Under the pieces are notes generated by a model, which saw nothing but the letters and a program-made list of their open reading frames with translations, was not told the DNA's origin and did not search any database. Below are positions 18,801-26,905 of a stretch of DNA of 64,000 nucleotides, piece by piece. The stretch covers positions 1,178,001 through 1,242,000 of the forward strand of contig NZ_AP024896.1 of NCBI RefSeq assembly GCF_024347055.1, read 5' to 3'. The DNA is from Vibrio porteresiae DSM 19223. GTDB lineage: Bacteria; Pseudomonadota; Gammaproteobacteria; Enterobacterales; Vibrionaceae. The position numbers and the translations under genes are program-made. Every line of letters starts with the position of its first letter. Positions within the stretch are counted from its first letter, which is position 1.

Positions 18801-19466
18801 TTAATAATGAAGAACAAATTCCCCTTCAATGTCACTCGTACTAACGTCAGCTTTTGCCAAACAATCAACGCCATGATTGACACCTAATTCCTCTAATCCA
18901 TAGTGACTTAATATCGCCAGTACTTGCGCTTTAGATGCCACGCCAGATTGGATACCCGCAGGAGCATCTTCAAAAACGATGCAATCTTCTATCGCAATAC
19001 CTAAGCTTGAAGCGCCCAACAAATACGGTTCTGGGTCTGGCTTACCACGGGTGATTTTTTCTGCGGTAATCAGTAACTCTGGCATAGGAATTCCCGCCGC
19101 GCGAATACGTGCCGATGCCACAGGATACGTACCCGAAGTGACAATACCCCAAGGAACACCCAGCGCATTAAGCTGCTCTAGAAATGCAACAGAGCCATCC
19201 AGTGCCACAGTACCTTCCGTATCACGAGATTCCAAATCTTCTAACCACGCCATCTCACTATCAAGATACGCGTCATCTTTGTCTGGCATCAGAAGCGACA
19301 AAGACTCACGAGCAGGTCGACCGTGAATCACAGACATAACATGATCGGCATCTAAGTCATTACGCTTAGCCAGTAACGTCCATGAACGCTTCACTGCGCC
19401 CATGGAATCAATAAGTGTGCCGTCTAAATCAAATAGACCCGCTTTAAAACGTAGAGAGGTTGTCAT
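18801..19466 (-). CDS. HAD-family sugar-phosphate phosphatase
   Basis: Cytoplasmic haloacid-dehalogenase phosphatase, subclass with an alpha-helical cap, 222 residues. Motif I is FDLDGTLIDS (nucleophile Asp), motif II is the Ser/Thr of IVTSGT, motif III the Lys of RGKPDPEPY, and motif IV CIVFEDAPAG. The pattern matches YfbT/YniC-type hexitol or sugar phosphatases. Of two adjacent ATGs, the second (19464-19466) has the better spacing (seven bases) to AGGA. Confidence 0.88.
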   Translation of the reverse strand: MTTSLRFKAGLFDLDGTLIDSMGAVKRSWTLLAKRNDLDADHVMSVIHGRPARESLSLLMPDKDDAYLDSEMAWLEDLESRDTEGTVALDGSVAFLEQLNALGVPWGIVTSGTYPVASARIRAAGIPMPELLITAEKITRGKPDPEPYLLGASSLGIAIEDCIVFEDAPAGIQSGVASKAQVLAILSHYGLEELGVNHGVDCLAKADVSTSDIEGEFVLHY

Positions 19467-19604
19467 CATATGTTCCTGATTTTTCTTCCCATAGTACGCT
19501 GGAAATGGCAAGTTTCAACCCTAAAATAGACCTGAAAACACCCTTAGGAAATTTGGCTTAAAGAGTTGGAGATTGCGGCGAGACCTGTCTCACCTCAATT
19601 CACC

Positions 19605-20951
19605 TTATTGCCGTACTTGAACGATTTTTCGCAGCTGACTGCTCTGTATGATCAGCGTTTCGATATAGTCCGTATTTGCCCTATCTAAAAACGCATCCCA
19701 CTCATCCAACAGCAAGTCATAGGACGTTTCATTAATAAGCCACTCCAAGCATGCTCGCGAGTACTGACCATCAGACAATGCAGCTCGTTCACCCTCCTTA
19801 CCCCATGGCCAAGATAAACGATAGCGAGGATTGAAATAGTAGCCATCGGTCTTTTGTTGCAAAGAAATGAGAAAAGTGGTTTTTCCACAACCGTTTGGCC
19901 CTTGAACGGAGTAGAGCCCATGATTAGCATTCACTAACTGATCCAAACTCACCGTCTGCCCCGCTCGCTCATCGAAAATAGACACTCGGTGATGATCAAA
20001 ATCCATTTGAGGCTCCGTGCGTGAAAAAGACTCTAATAGCTTTATTTGCCCCCTAATATTGGGAAAGGAAATAACGACGGTAATTAACCCTGTTGCCGAA
20101 TTTAATAGATAAAAAATTCTCGTCAAATTGATCACCAAGGCGAATTTTATCTCCTGCGCGATATCATGATTGGTCAGCAACCACACCAGCAAACAAATCG
20201 TGGGGAGTAATGAACAAAGCGAGATAATCACCACTACTCGGTATTTATATTGTGCTTCGGCAATCCTTGAGTTTACGTATCCACCAATTTTCTCGGTTTT
20301 GGCAGATAAAAAACTTAAATAATTGATGCGAGATCCGTTGTGAGTATTGTCATGGATACTGGCTAACTCGTTAGTTAAATCCGCCCCCGTTTCCGTGCGA
20401 TAAACAGCTAAGTTTTCCATTGACGTTGATACCCAATATCGCACTAGAGCCACTAACACCATGCTGATCATTACCGTGATGAGAAAACGATGATCGAGCG
20501 TAAAGCTGATAACCAGCAGACTTAAAAAGAAATTGAGAAACGCCGACCAACTATCAAGACAATAATGCACATAGTTCGCAATGGCTTCTTTGCCTTGTGT
20601 TACAAACGCGCCGAGTGCTTTGCCACTTTGAGTTCGAGCTGTCGATTGGTGGTACTTTTTAGCTGCAGAATTCCAAAATAGTTGCAGGCAAGAGCACAGC
20701 CAACGCTCTTCATAAAGGTCAGCAAAATAGCCAATCCCATGAGGAAACGTCATACAGGCAACGTAAGATAGCAACCACAGCTGGAACTCTGCGCTATCGA
20801 AGCCATGGTGATCTAAGGCATAAACGATTTGAACCGATGAATAAACAGAAAAGGCAATCAGAGATTGATTCACTAGAATCAAAAGTACAGTAATCAGCGA
20901 GTTAACGTTGAATAGATCAAACGCTATCTCTTTTGAATTTCGAAATTCCAT
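19605..20951 (-). CDS. Compact ABC-exporter-like protein with a shortened nucleotide-binding domain
   Basis: Fused membrane and ATPase protein of 448 residues. About five to six helices span residues 15-300. The ATPase part shows Walker A GPNGCGKTT, a signature variant LSDGQYSR and Walker B YDLLLDEWDAFLD. Only about 40 residues separate Walker A from the signature, against about 90-100 in ordinary ABC domains, so the Q-loop and helical subdomain are largely missing. The protein also stops soon after Walker B (VQVRQ), without a visible H-loop histidine. It lacks an adjacent substrate or partner gene. It may be a divergent half-transporter or a protein with another ATP-driven role. Confidence 0.65.
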   Translation of the reverse strand: MEFRNSKEIAFDLFNVNSLITVLLILVNQSLIAFSVYSSVQIVYALDHHGFDSAEFQLWLLSYVACMTFPHGIGYFADLYEERWLCSCLQLFWNSAAKKYHQSTARTQSGKALGAFVTQGKEAIANYVHYCLDSWSAFLNFFLSLLVISFTLDHRFLITVMISMVLVALVRYWVSTSMENLAVYRTETGADLTNELASIHDNTHNGSRINYLSFLSAKTEKIGGYVNSRIAEAQYKYRVVVIISLCSLLPTICLLVWLLTNHDIAQEIKFALVINLTRIFYLLNSATGLITVVISFPNIRGQIKLLESFSRTEPQMDFDHHRVSIFDERAGQTVSLDQLVNANHGLYSVQGPNGCGKTTFLISLQQKTDGYYFNPRYRLSWPWGKEGERAALSDGQYSRACLEWLINETSYDLLLDEWDAFLDRANTDYIETLIIQSSQLRKIVQVRQ

Positions 20952-21385
20952 TGTATGTCAAACCTAGAATTTAATAGTCGAAACCATCCATACAAAAATC
21001 TGCATAGACAGCATAAATCTCGCTATGTGAGCCATGTTTTATTGCGTAATAAAACCGCTACTAAATTCGTTAAGGTTTAATCCAACAAGGTAAATCGCCT
21101 ACTGTGATAGTGGAATGTATGCCATTAGTTGAGCACAATTAAAAGTGGATGTAAACCCATCGCTATAGTGCTAAAAAACGACAACCCCATCAGACACAAT
21201 CTAAGTATTGCAGCCTTCAGCAAAAGATAATGCTATTCGACATCAGCCCACTCCATCTAACCTTTGCCAAACACTAAACTATGCAAAAAGTTGTACGTCC
21301 GGTATGCTGTAAAAACACATAAAGAGGAGAGAACGTCGTTTGTCTCATCTCCCGCCGTAACACAATTTCATTTGAGAACGAGAAA
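20952..21385. other. Divergent intergenic region
   Basis: About 430 bp between the compact ABC gene and the yjeH-like gene. It presumably holds both promoters. No repeats, hairpins or known operators were recognised. Confidence 0.4.
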
Positions 21386-22660
21386 GTGAACCAACTAAAG
21401 AAAGAGATCACCCTGTTATCAGGTGTGGGTCAGCTTTCCACTACCCTAATGGGCACAGGACTGTTTATGATCCCGGCTATTGCGGCTGGGATTGCAGGCA
21501 CCTATACCCTATGGGCGTGGATTGCACTGTTTATTGCTATCTGCCCGATTGCCCTCACCTTTGCGACATTAGGCAAACACTACCCTAATGCGGGCGGTAC
21601 GGCCTATTTTGTCCGCCAAGCGTTTAATGGCCGGATGGAAAATGCAGTGGCGTGGCTGTTTGTCAGCATTATCCCTGTGGGCATCCCACCAGCAGTGAAA
21701 TTGGCAAGTGGCTTTCTACAACCACTGCTTCCTGAAGTCTTCAATTCACCTCTGTTTGCGCAAACTTTTACCGTCATTTTATTAATGGCAGCGAACCTCT
21801 CTGGCAGCAAATCCTCAGGGCGAATTCAAACCGTTATTGCCATCAGTATCTTTGCTTTGATTGGCGCTTTTTTGTGGAAGGGAGATATCGCTTGGCAAGA
21901 TACTCAAATGCCAGCCATGCAAAGTAGCCAATGGCTTCCTATCTCAATGGCGTTAGGGGTTATGTTTTGGTGTTTTGTCGGCATAGAAGCTTTCGCGCAT
22001 ATGGGGGAAGAGTTTAAAAATCCTCAACGAGATTTCCCTATCGCGATATTAATTGGTTGTTTTGTTGCCGGCGCGACCTATTTTGCCTGCACCGTGGTGG
22101 TGTTAAAGTTTCATGCGTATGGCGGCGAAAGCTTTGATAACGGTTCAATACCGTGGCTAAGTGAGCAACTGTTTGGCCCTCGCCTTGCATCGGTCATTAG
22201 CTTAGTAGGTTTTCTTGCCTGCTTTGCCAGTATCAACCTTTACACGCAAAGCTTAGCTCGCATGGTGTGGGCGCAGGCGAGACAACATCGGCCGCACTCT
22301 CCTTTAGCAGCGTTAAGTCACCGTGGTGTACCTAAACACGCGACGCTATTGGTGTTTGGCGTGTTACTTGCTTCTTGCTGGTTAGGCGAACTGACCAACA
22401 TGGAACTGCCGGTGTTCCTCACCCTAGCCAACAGTGTTTTCGTAATGATTTATCTTTTGGCGATGCTGTCTGCCACTCGCCTCCTTCGCGGTAGCGGCAA
22501 AGTGCTTGCCTATATCGCTTTATTACTTTGTGTATTGGTCTTTGTTTGTTTGAGTTGGGCAATGCTTTACGCCCTAGTGATGCTGGCGATCTTCATGCAA
22601 CCTTGGAAGAAAACTCAAACCATCGCCAATGCCATCCCGACAATGGATGAAAGCCGCTGA
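21386..22660 (+). CDS. yjeH: YjeH-like L-methionine/branched-chain amino acid exporter (APC family)
   Basis: Amino acid transporter of 424 residues with about twelve helices. The opening GVGQLSTTLMGTGLFMIPAI and the glycine-rich first helix are typical of YjeH, which exports methionine and branched-chain amino acids in E. coli. A central motif FWCFVGIEAFAHMGEEFKNP matches APC helix 6. The start is GTG. Its stop codon overlaps the ATG of the glutathione S-transferase gene by one base, so both are translationally coupled. Confidence 0.88.
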   Translation: MNQLKKEITLLSGVGQLSTTLMGTGLFMIPAIAAGIAGTYTLWAWIALFIAICPIALTFATLGKHYPNAGGTAYFVRQAFNGRMENAVAWLFVSIIPVGIPPAVKLASGFLQPLLPEVFNSPLFAQTFTVILLMAANLSGSKSSGRIQTVIAISIFALIGAFLWKGDIAWQDTQMPAMQSSQWLPISMALGVMFWCFVGIEAFAHMGEEFKNPQRDFPIAILIGCFVAGATYFACTVVVLKFHAYGGESFDNGSIPWLSEQLFGPRLASVISLVGFLACFASINLYTQSLARMVWAQARQHRPHSPLAALSHRGVPKHATLLVFGVLLASCWLGELTNMELPVFLTLANSVFVMIYLLAMLSATRLLRGSGKVLAYIALLLCVLVFVCLSWAMLYALVMLAIFMQPWKKTQTIANAIPTMDESR

Positions 22661-23307
22661 TGTACCAACTTTACTACTCGCCGCGAAATGCCAGTGCCGC
22701 AGTGCACTGGCTACTGCACGATCTTAATGTGCCTTATGAATTGATCCGCGTTGATCGTAAACAGCAGCAACAAAAATCTGCTGAATACTTAAAGCTCAAT
22801 CCATCAGGTCGCATTCCAACCTTGCTGATTGATGATCAACCCCTTAGCGAAACTGCTGCCATTCTTATCACCCTATGCGAGCGTCATCCTGAACAAGCCA
22901 AAATGCCGGCTTTAGTTAGCCCTGACAGATCCAAATTTTGGCAATGGATGATGTATCTCACCAACACATTGCAAAATGAGTTGATGGTTTACTTCTATCC
23001 GCATACTACCGATAGCAACGGAATTGAAGCCATCAAACAGGCACAAGTCGTGCGGTTAGCAGAGATTCTGACTCTCATCGACAGAGAGCTAAGCCACCAT
23101 ACCTATCTGGTTGGTGACACACTCACCGCCTGTGATTTCTTTCTTTTTCTGCTGGGTTATTGGTGTTTAGCCCTACCCCAACCGCTTACCGAGTATCCTA
23201 ACTTAACGCGTTTTATGCGCTTAATGGCGAAACACCCAAGTATCACTGCAGTCAATGATATTGAGCAGTTTGATCTCGATTGCGACATTTTCACCTTTAT
23301 CGACTAA
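22660..23307 (+). CDS. Glutathione S-transferase family protein
   Basis: Cytoplasmic protein of 215 residues with an N-terminal thioredoxin-like domain (about 1-78: LYYSPRNASAAVHWLL, NPSGRIPTLL, LSETAAI) and a C-terminal helical domain (about 85-200, GDTLTACDFFLF). The cis-Pro in RIPTL and the Glu-Thr/Ser pair of LSETAAI that binds glutathione are present. Probably detoxification; substrate unknown. It is translationally coupled to yjeH. Confidence 0.88.
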   Translation: MYQLYYSPRNASAAVHWLLHDLNVPYELIRVDRKQQQQKSAEYLKLNPSGRIPTLLIDDQPLSETAAILITLCERHPEQAKMPALVSPDRSKFWQWMMYLTNTLQNELMVYFYPHTTDSNGIEAIKQAQVVRLAEILTLIDRELSHHTYLVGDTLTACDFFLFLLGYWCLALPQPLTEYPNLTRFMRLMAKHPSITAVNDIEQFDLDCDIFTFID

Positions 23308-23642
23308 TCTTAGGAGCGTGACCCGCTCCTTTGTACCTATCATTGAACCTTTCAAATTTGCGATATATAGCGGCATTAACTCCCTAAATTAATAACAAAA
23401 ATCACGATTAAAATTTTTACACTCGCTATTTTTACAATATCCATTTAATTCATATGGATTTATTGTCAATTATAAAAATAGTCTTATTTTCCAACAAATT
23501 GGTGTCAGTAAATATTACATACGGTCGAAATAACACTATCTAAGTCATTGATTTTTCGTTCTGGCACGACCGATGCAAGATTGGAAGCGAAATCACATTA
23601 ATGTGAAACTACAAATCCAATAACTACATGGGAGTTATTCAA
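23308..23642. other. Intergenic region upstream of the PEP-CTERM-like gene
   Basis: About 335 bp, AT-rich, with no gene. It holds a sigma-54 promoter (listed separately) and, in the inferred leader, a perfect 14-bp palindrome TCACATTAATGTGA (23593-23606). Confidence 0.5.
23562..23577 (+). promoter_or_regulatory. Sigma-54 (RpoN) promoter
   Basis: TGGCACGACCGATGCA: the -24 element TGGCACG and the -12 element ATGCA (consensus TTGCA) with the obligatory 10 bp between GG (23563-23564) and GC (23575-23576). It would start transcription near 23588, about 55 bp before the secreted-protein gene. In many bacteria PEP-CTERM genes are driven by sigma-54 with the regulator PrsR. Confidence 0.8.
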
Positions 23643-24311
23643 TTGAAAGCAGTGATTCGTTTTATTCTGGTAAGCACATTTTTTATATCGAGTTTTGCCC
23701 AAGCAAGCTACATCACTACCGGTACGCTATATCAAACCGCGCTAGGAACAACGATTGATTATTGGTATTTCTACGTTGATTCAAGCGATACCGTCACCAT
23801 CAACTTGTTAAGTTACAGCAACGCTACCAGTTGGTGGGGTCGCAATTCAACAACCGCACTGGATTCAGTATTCAACCTTTACTCATACGATGGCTCAATC
23901 GATACTTCTGATCTGATCGCCACCAACGATGACGTCAATTACTACAACTACGATGCGTACAGTGATGGCAGTTCCACCAGCTATGACTCATATTTATCGG
24001 TTTACCTTACCGCGGGTGTCTATGTGTTACTGGTCAGTGACTACGATTCAAGCTCAAACTTAAGCAATTTCGATATTGCTTCCGGAATCAACTTTGGTGA
24101 TAGCTTGTTAAATAGTCAGACATACGCTGATTACCAACTTACTTGGAGCAGCAACGTTAGTTTTGAAGACAACAGCAGCGACGATGACAACAGTGGTGGT
24201 AGTGGCGATTCGGATCAAACCGAAGTACCAGAACCACCTACCTTATCGCTATTTTTGGTTGGATTATTGGGCTTGTATAAAGTGCGCAATAAATTCAAAT
24301 GGCTGGGTTAG
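23643..24311 (+). CDS. Secreted PEP-CTERM-like protein
   Basis: Extracytoplasmic protein with a signal peptide (KAVIRFILVSTFF...AQA), a Tyr/Ser/Asp-rich beta domain (about 25-175, with DSVFNLYSYDG and GVYVLLVSDYD, reminiscent of pre-peptidase-type domains), an acidic Ser/Gly linker, and a C-terminal sorting tail: VPEPPTLSLFLVGLLGL then a basic end. The tail has the three parts of a PEP-CTERM signal (PEP, helix, positive residues) cut by exosortase. A GGGAG stands eight bases before the TTG at 23643, the preferred start; an ATG at 23628 would add five residues. Function unknown; no exosortase gene lies in the window. Confidence 0.75.
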   Translation: MKAVIRFILVSTFFISSFAQASYITTGTLYQTALGTTIDYWYFYVDSSDTVTINLLSYSNATSWWGRNSTTALDSVFNLYSYDGSIDTSDLIATNDDVNYYNYDAYSDGSSTSYDSYLSVYLTAGVYVLLVSDYDSSSNLSNFDIASGINFGDSLLNSQTYADYQLTWSSNVSFEDNSSDDDNSGGSGDSDQTEVPEPPTLSLFLVGLLGLYKVRNKFKWLG

Positions 24312-24325
24312 TCACATTTGGTCTC

Positions 24326-24357
24326 GTCGGCAAAGAGCACTATCGCTTTTTGCCGAC
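24326..24357. terminator. Bidirectional terminator
   Basis: Stem GTCGGCAAA / TTTGCCGAC with a 14-nt loop between two convergent genes (the PEP-CTERM-like gene and mdaB). Confidence 0.7.
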
Positions 24358-24375
24358 CCAGTATCACTTTGAATT

Positions 24376-24966
24376 CTATAAAGACGAAAGTACGGTCGCT
24401 AAATGGTCTTGATAACGAGCAGTATCACCCTCAAGATCAAGATTCTTCACCACGTCATAAGCGGCAAATCCAGCAAGGGACGTAAAGCCATTAAACTGAT
24501 AGGCTTTATGCACCCACATAAAGAGTTCGTCAATCGTTTTACCTGCAAAAAACTCATCACTATTGAAAGAGTTAGACGGGGCATTTAGGGTGACAGATAG
24601 GAGTACGTGTTTCCCTTGCGCTAAACCGCCTGAGCCATATTTCTTACTCGGATCAGTTCGCGTACGACCATCATTTTCAGCCAATTTTGTTCCTAGACCA
24701 GCGTTAAACACTTCATCAATGTATTTCTTAAATGTCCAAGGAGTCGACATCCAATAAAGAGGCGTTTGGATAATCACCACATCAGCCCAAACATGTTTAT
24801 CGACCTCTTCTTCAATATCGTATCCAAGGTCAATCGTCGTTGTCGCGATTTGATAGCCCAGCTCAGTCAGTTGATCCGTAGCAACTTGCGCAAAATGATG
24901 ATTGAGTTTGCCCTCCGCCCAACCTTCATATTTTTGATGAGCATTAATAATAAGTGCCTTTTTCAT
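24376..24966 (-). CDS. mdaB: MdaB-like NAD(P)H quinone oxidoreductase
   Basis: Cytoplasmic flavodoxin-fold oxidoreductase of 196 residues that reduces quinones with NADPH and protects from redox cycling. Visible: ALIINAHQ at the N-terminus, the FMN-binding loop TPLYWMSTPWTFKKYIDEVF, GRTRTDPSKKYGSGGL and the typical MdaB length. It is divergent from a LysR gene 148 bp away, the usual arrangement when the regulator controls the enzyme. Confidence 0.9.
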   Translation of the reverse strand: MKKALIINAHQKYEGWAEGKLNHHFAQVATDQLTELGYQIATTTIDLGYDIEEEVDKHVWADVVIIQTPLYWMSTPWTFKKYIDEVFNAGLGTKLAENDGRTRTDPSKKYGSGGLAQGKHVLLSVTLNAPSNSFNSDEFFAGKTIDELFMWVHKAYQFNGFTSLAGFAAYDVVKNLDLEGDTARYQDHLATVLSSL

Positions 24967-25114
24967 ATCATTGTCCCTTTAATTATTCGTTTAAACCGCT
25001 TGATGTAAGGTTGTATTAAGTAGATTGGCACCATCATAATTATTTAATGCATTGGATAAAATAGTACATTTATGTATACACTATCCACATTAATGAACAA
25101 TATTATTAGATGAT

Positions 25115-26011
25115 ATGGACCATTTACAATCCCTTAAAGTCTTCAAACAAGTCGTAGAACAAGGCGCGTTCAACAAAGCCGCAGAGCGACTAGGAATGCC
25201 AACATCGACGGTTAGCAAAGCGATTATGGATTTGGAAGAGCATTTGCGGGTGAAGTTGTTACACCGAACAACACGCAAGATAACAGTGACGCAGGAAGGC
25301 TTAGAGTACTATGAGAAAACTCAGAAAGTACTGACCGAACTACAAGCGATTGATGCGGAAATATCGGGAAACAAGTCAACCCCCCAAGGGCATTTACGCA
25401 TCGACTGCCAAGTAGCCTTCGCCAACTATATGCTGATTCCTAAACTCAAACAGTTTCAAGATGCATTTCCCAACATCACGTTAGGCTTAGGAATTAACGA
25501 TCGTTCGGTTGATTTGCTCAACGAGGGCATCGACTGTGTAATCAGAGTGGGTGGTACACCCATCCCCGGTATGGTTGAGCGAAAAATCATGGACTTACCA
25601 TTTATCACTTGTGCATCACCGGCTTTTTTAGCAGAACATGGTACACCTGAAACACCGCAAGAAATACTGGGAAACTACCCGACTATTTCGTACTTTCGAA
25701 CATCCTCGACAAGCATCATGCCTTTAACGTTTAAAAAAGGATCCAAGCTTATCTCCATCGAGAAGTGCACTTACTCCTGCAATAACGGCCTAGGCCTATT
25801 TAATCTCACACGCAATTCATTGGGTATCGCCCAACTTGCCAGAGTGTTTGCCGACCCATTTATAAAGGCAGGGGAAATGGTAGAAATCTTGCCGGATTGG
25901 GAATGCACAACAATGCCACTCAAAGTCGTGTATCCACCCAATCAAAACCAAAGTGCCAGATTAAAAGTGTTTATTGACTGGTTACTAGACACGTTCAGAA
26001 ATGCCGATTAA
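25115..26011 (+). CDS. LysR-family transcriptional regulator
   Basis: DNA-binding regulator of 298 residues. N-terminal winged helix-turn-helix (about 1-60: MDHLQSLKVFKQVVEQGAF, then RLGMPTSTVSKAIMDLEEHL) and a periplasmic-binding-protein-like effector domain (about 88-295). It is divergent to the mdaB-like gene and probably regulates it in response to quinones or other electrophiles, by inference. Confidence 0.9.
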   Translation: MDHLQSLKVFKQVVEQGAFNKAAERLGMPTSTVSKAIMDLEEHLRVKLLHRTTRKITVTQEGLEYYEKTQKVLTELQAIDAEISGNKSTPQGHLRIDCQVAFANYMLIPKLKQFQDAFPNITLGLGINDRSVDLLNEGIDCVIRVGGTPIPGMVERKIMDLPFITCASPAFLAEHGTPETPQEILGNYPTISYFRTSSTSIMPLTFKKGSKLISIEKCTYSCNNGLGLFNLTRNSLGIAQLARVFADPFIKAGEMVEILPDWECTTMPLKVVYPPNQNQSARLKVFIDWLLDTFRNAD

Positions 26012-26095
26012 GACATTTTCCTATTTACCCTTAAGAGGCTATTCGTTAATTAGTTAGTCGTTAATAAGACCCCAAGATCAGTGTCATGCGCCCCA

Positions 26096-26124
26096 CATCA
26101 CATACTGTGGCAAAGTATGTGATG
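26096..26124. terminator. Bidirectional hairpin terminator
   Basis: Perfect 10-bp stem CATCACATAC / GTATGTGATG with a 9-nt loop between the convergent LysR and DUF2057 genes. No T-run. Confidence 0.6.
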
Positions 26125-26144
26125 GTGGCGAATAGGTTCTAGGT

Positions 26145-26828
26145 TTAATCCAAAGATCTTGGTTTTATCGAGTTATAGAATTCACGTCTTGTCTTTTCAT
26201 CTGCCTTGCCATACCAATAGTTCAACATAGACGCAACCGTATCTTGCATTTCAGAGGGTTCAACCGAATCGTTAAGAGCATGCTTTTGGGTTACTATTTT
26301 CTCTAATGGTTTTTCATTAGCGATCCCGGTCGCTTGTTGAAGAGAGGCGACCTTTTTGCTTTGGTTGTACCTCAGTATTTCGGCTTGATAATCATCTGCC
26401 AATTTGAAACCTGCATTAGGTAATGTATCTTGAATCACCGGGATAGCCGTTCCTGACTCTGTTTCCAATTTCCAAGCCAGATTTTTAATCCCCTCTTGCG
26501 CGGCAGAGAATGTCCAATAATTAGGCATAATCATTTTCGCATAACCAGAATGTGTATCGAATTTTGCAATAATTGTATCGCTATCAAACACTCGAACATT
26601 TTCGGAGTTCTGAGTCACCGACGTTTTGTATTTAAAAACAATTTGATTAGCACCATCAGGCAATTGAATATATTCGTGTGACCCCACTAAAAAACCATTC
26701 TGTTCATAGGCTTGACCGTTAACAGAAAATACAGTCACGCCATCAGGGATCTCAAGAGTAGACTGTGAGAATGCCTGAAAACTCATCATTAATATTGTTG
26801 TGTATATCAAATACCTAAGAATACTCAT
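26145..26828 (-). CDS. DUF2057 (YccT/UPF0319-like) periplasmic protein
   Basis: Exported protein of 227 residues with a signal peptide (ILRYLIYTTILMMSFQAFSQ). The start STLEIPDGVTVFSVNGQ and the stretch YIQLPDGANQIVFKYKT are characteristic of the DUF2057 family, whose function is unknown. A terminator-like hairpin separates it from the GH53 gene upstream, so it is probably not part of the galactan operon. Confidence 0.8.
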   Translation of the reverse strand: MSILRYLIYTTILMMSFQAFSQSTLEIPDGVTVFSVNGQAYEQNGFLVGSHEYIQLPDGANQIVFKYKTSVTQNSENVRVFDSDTIIAKFDTHSGYAKMIMPNYWTFSAAQEGIKNLAWKLETESGTAIPVIQDTLPNAGFKLADDYQAEILRYNQSKKVASLQQATGIANEKPLEKIVTQKHALNDSVEPSEMQDTVASMLNYWYGKADEKTRREFYNSIKPRSLD

Positions 26829-26867
26829 ATATCGTTACCTAGACCGTTGCAATGCAATAAGAAAATC

Positions 26868-26897
26868 ACCCCAGAAAATAGACCTATCTTCTGGGGT
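26868..26897 (-). terminator. Terminator of the galactan operon
   Basis: Nine-bp stem ACCCCAGAA / TTCTGGGGT, with a 12-nt loop, 9 bp downstream of the GH53 stop. It lies between this gene and the DUF2057 gene. Confidence 0.75.
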
Positions 26898-26905
26898 ATT
26901 CTTTA

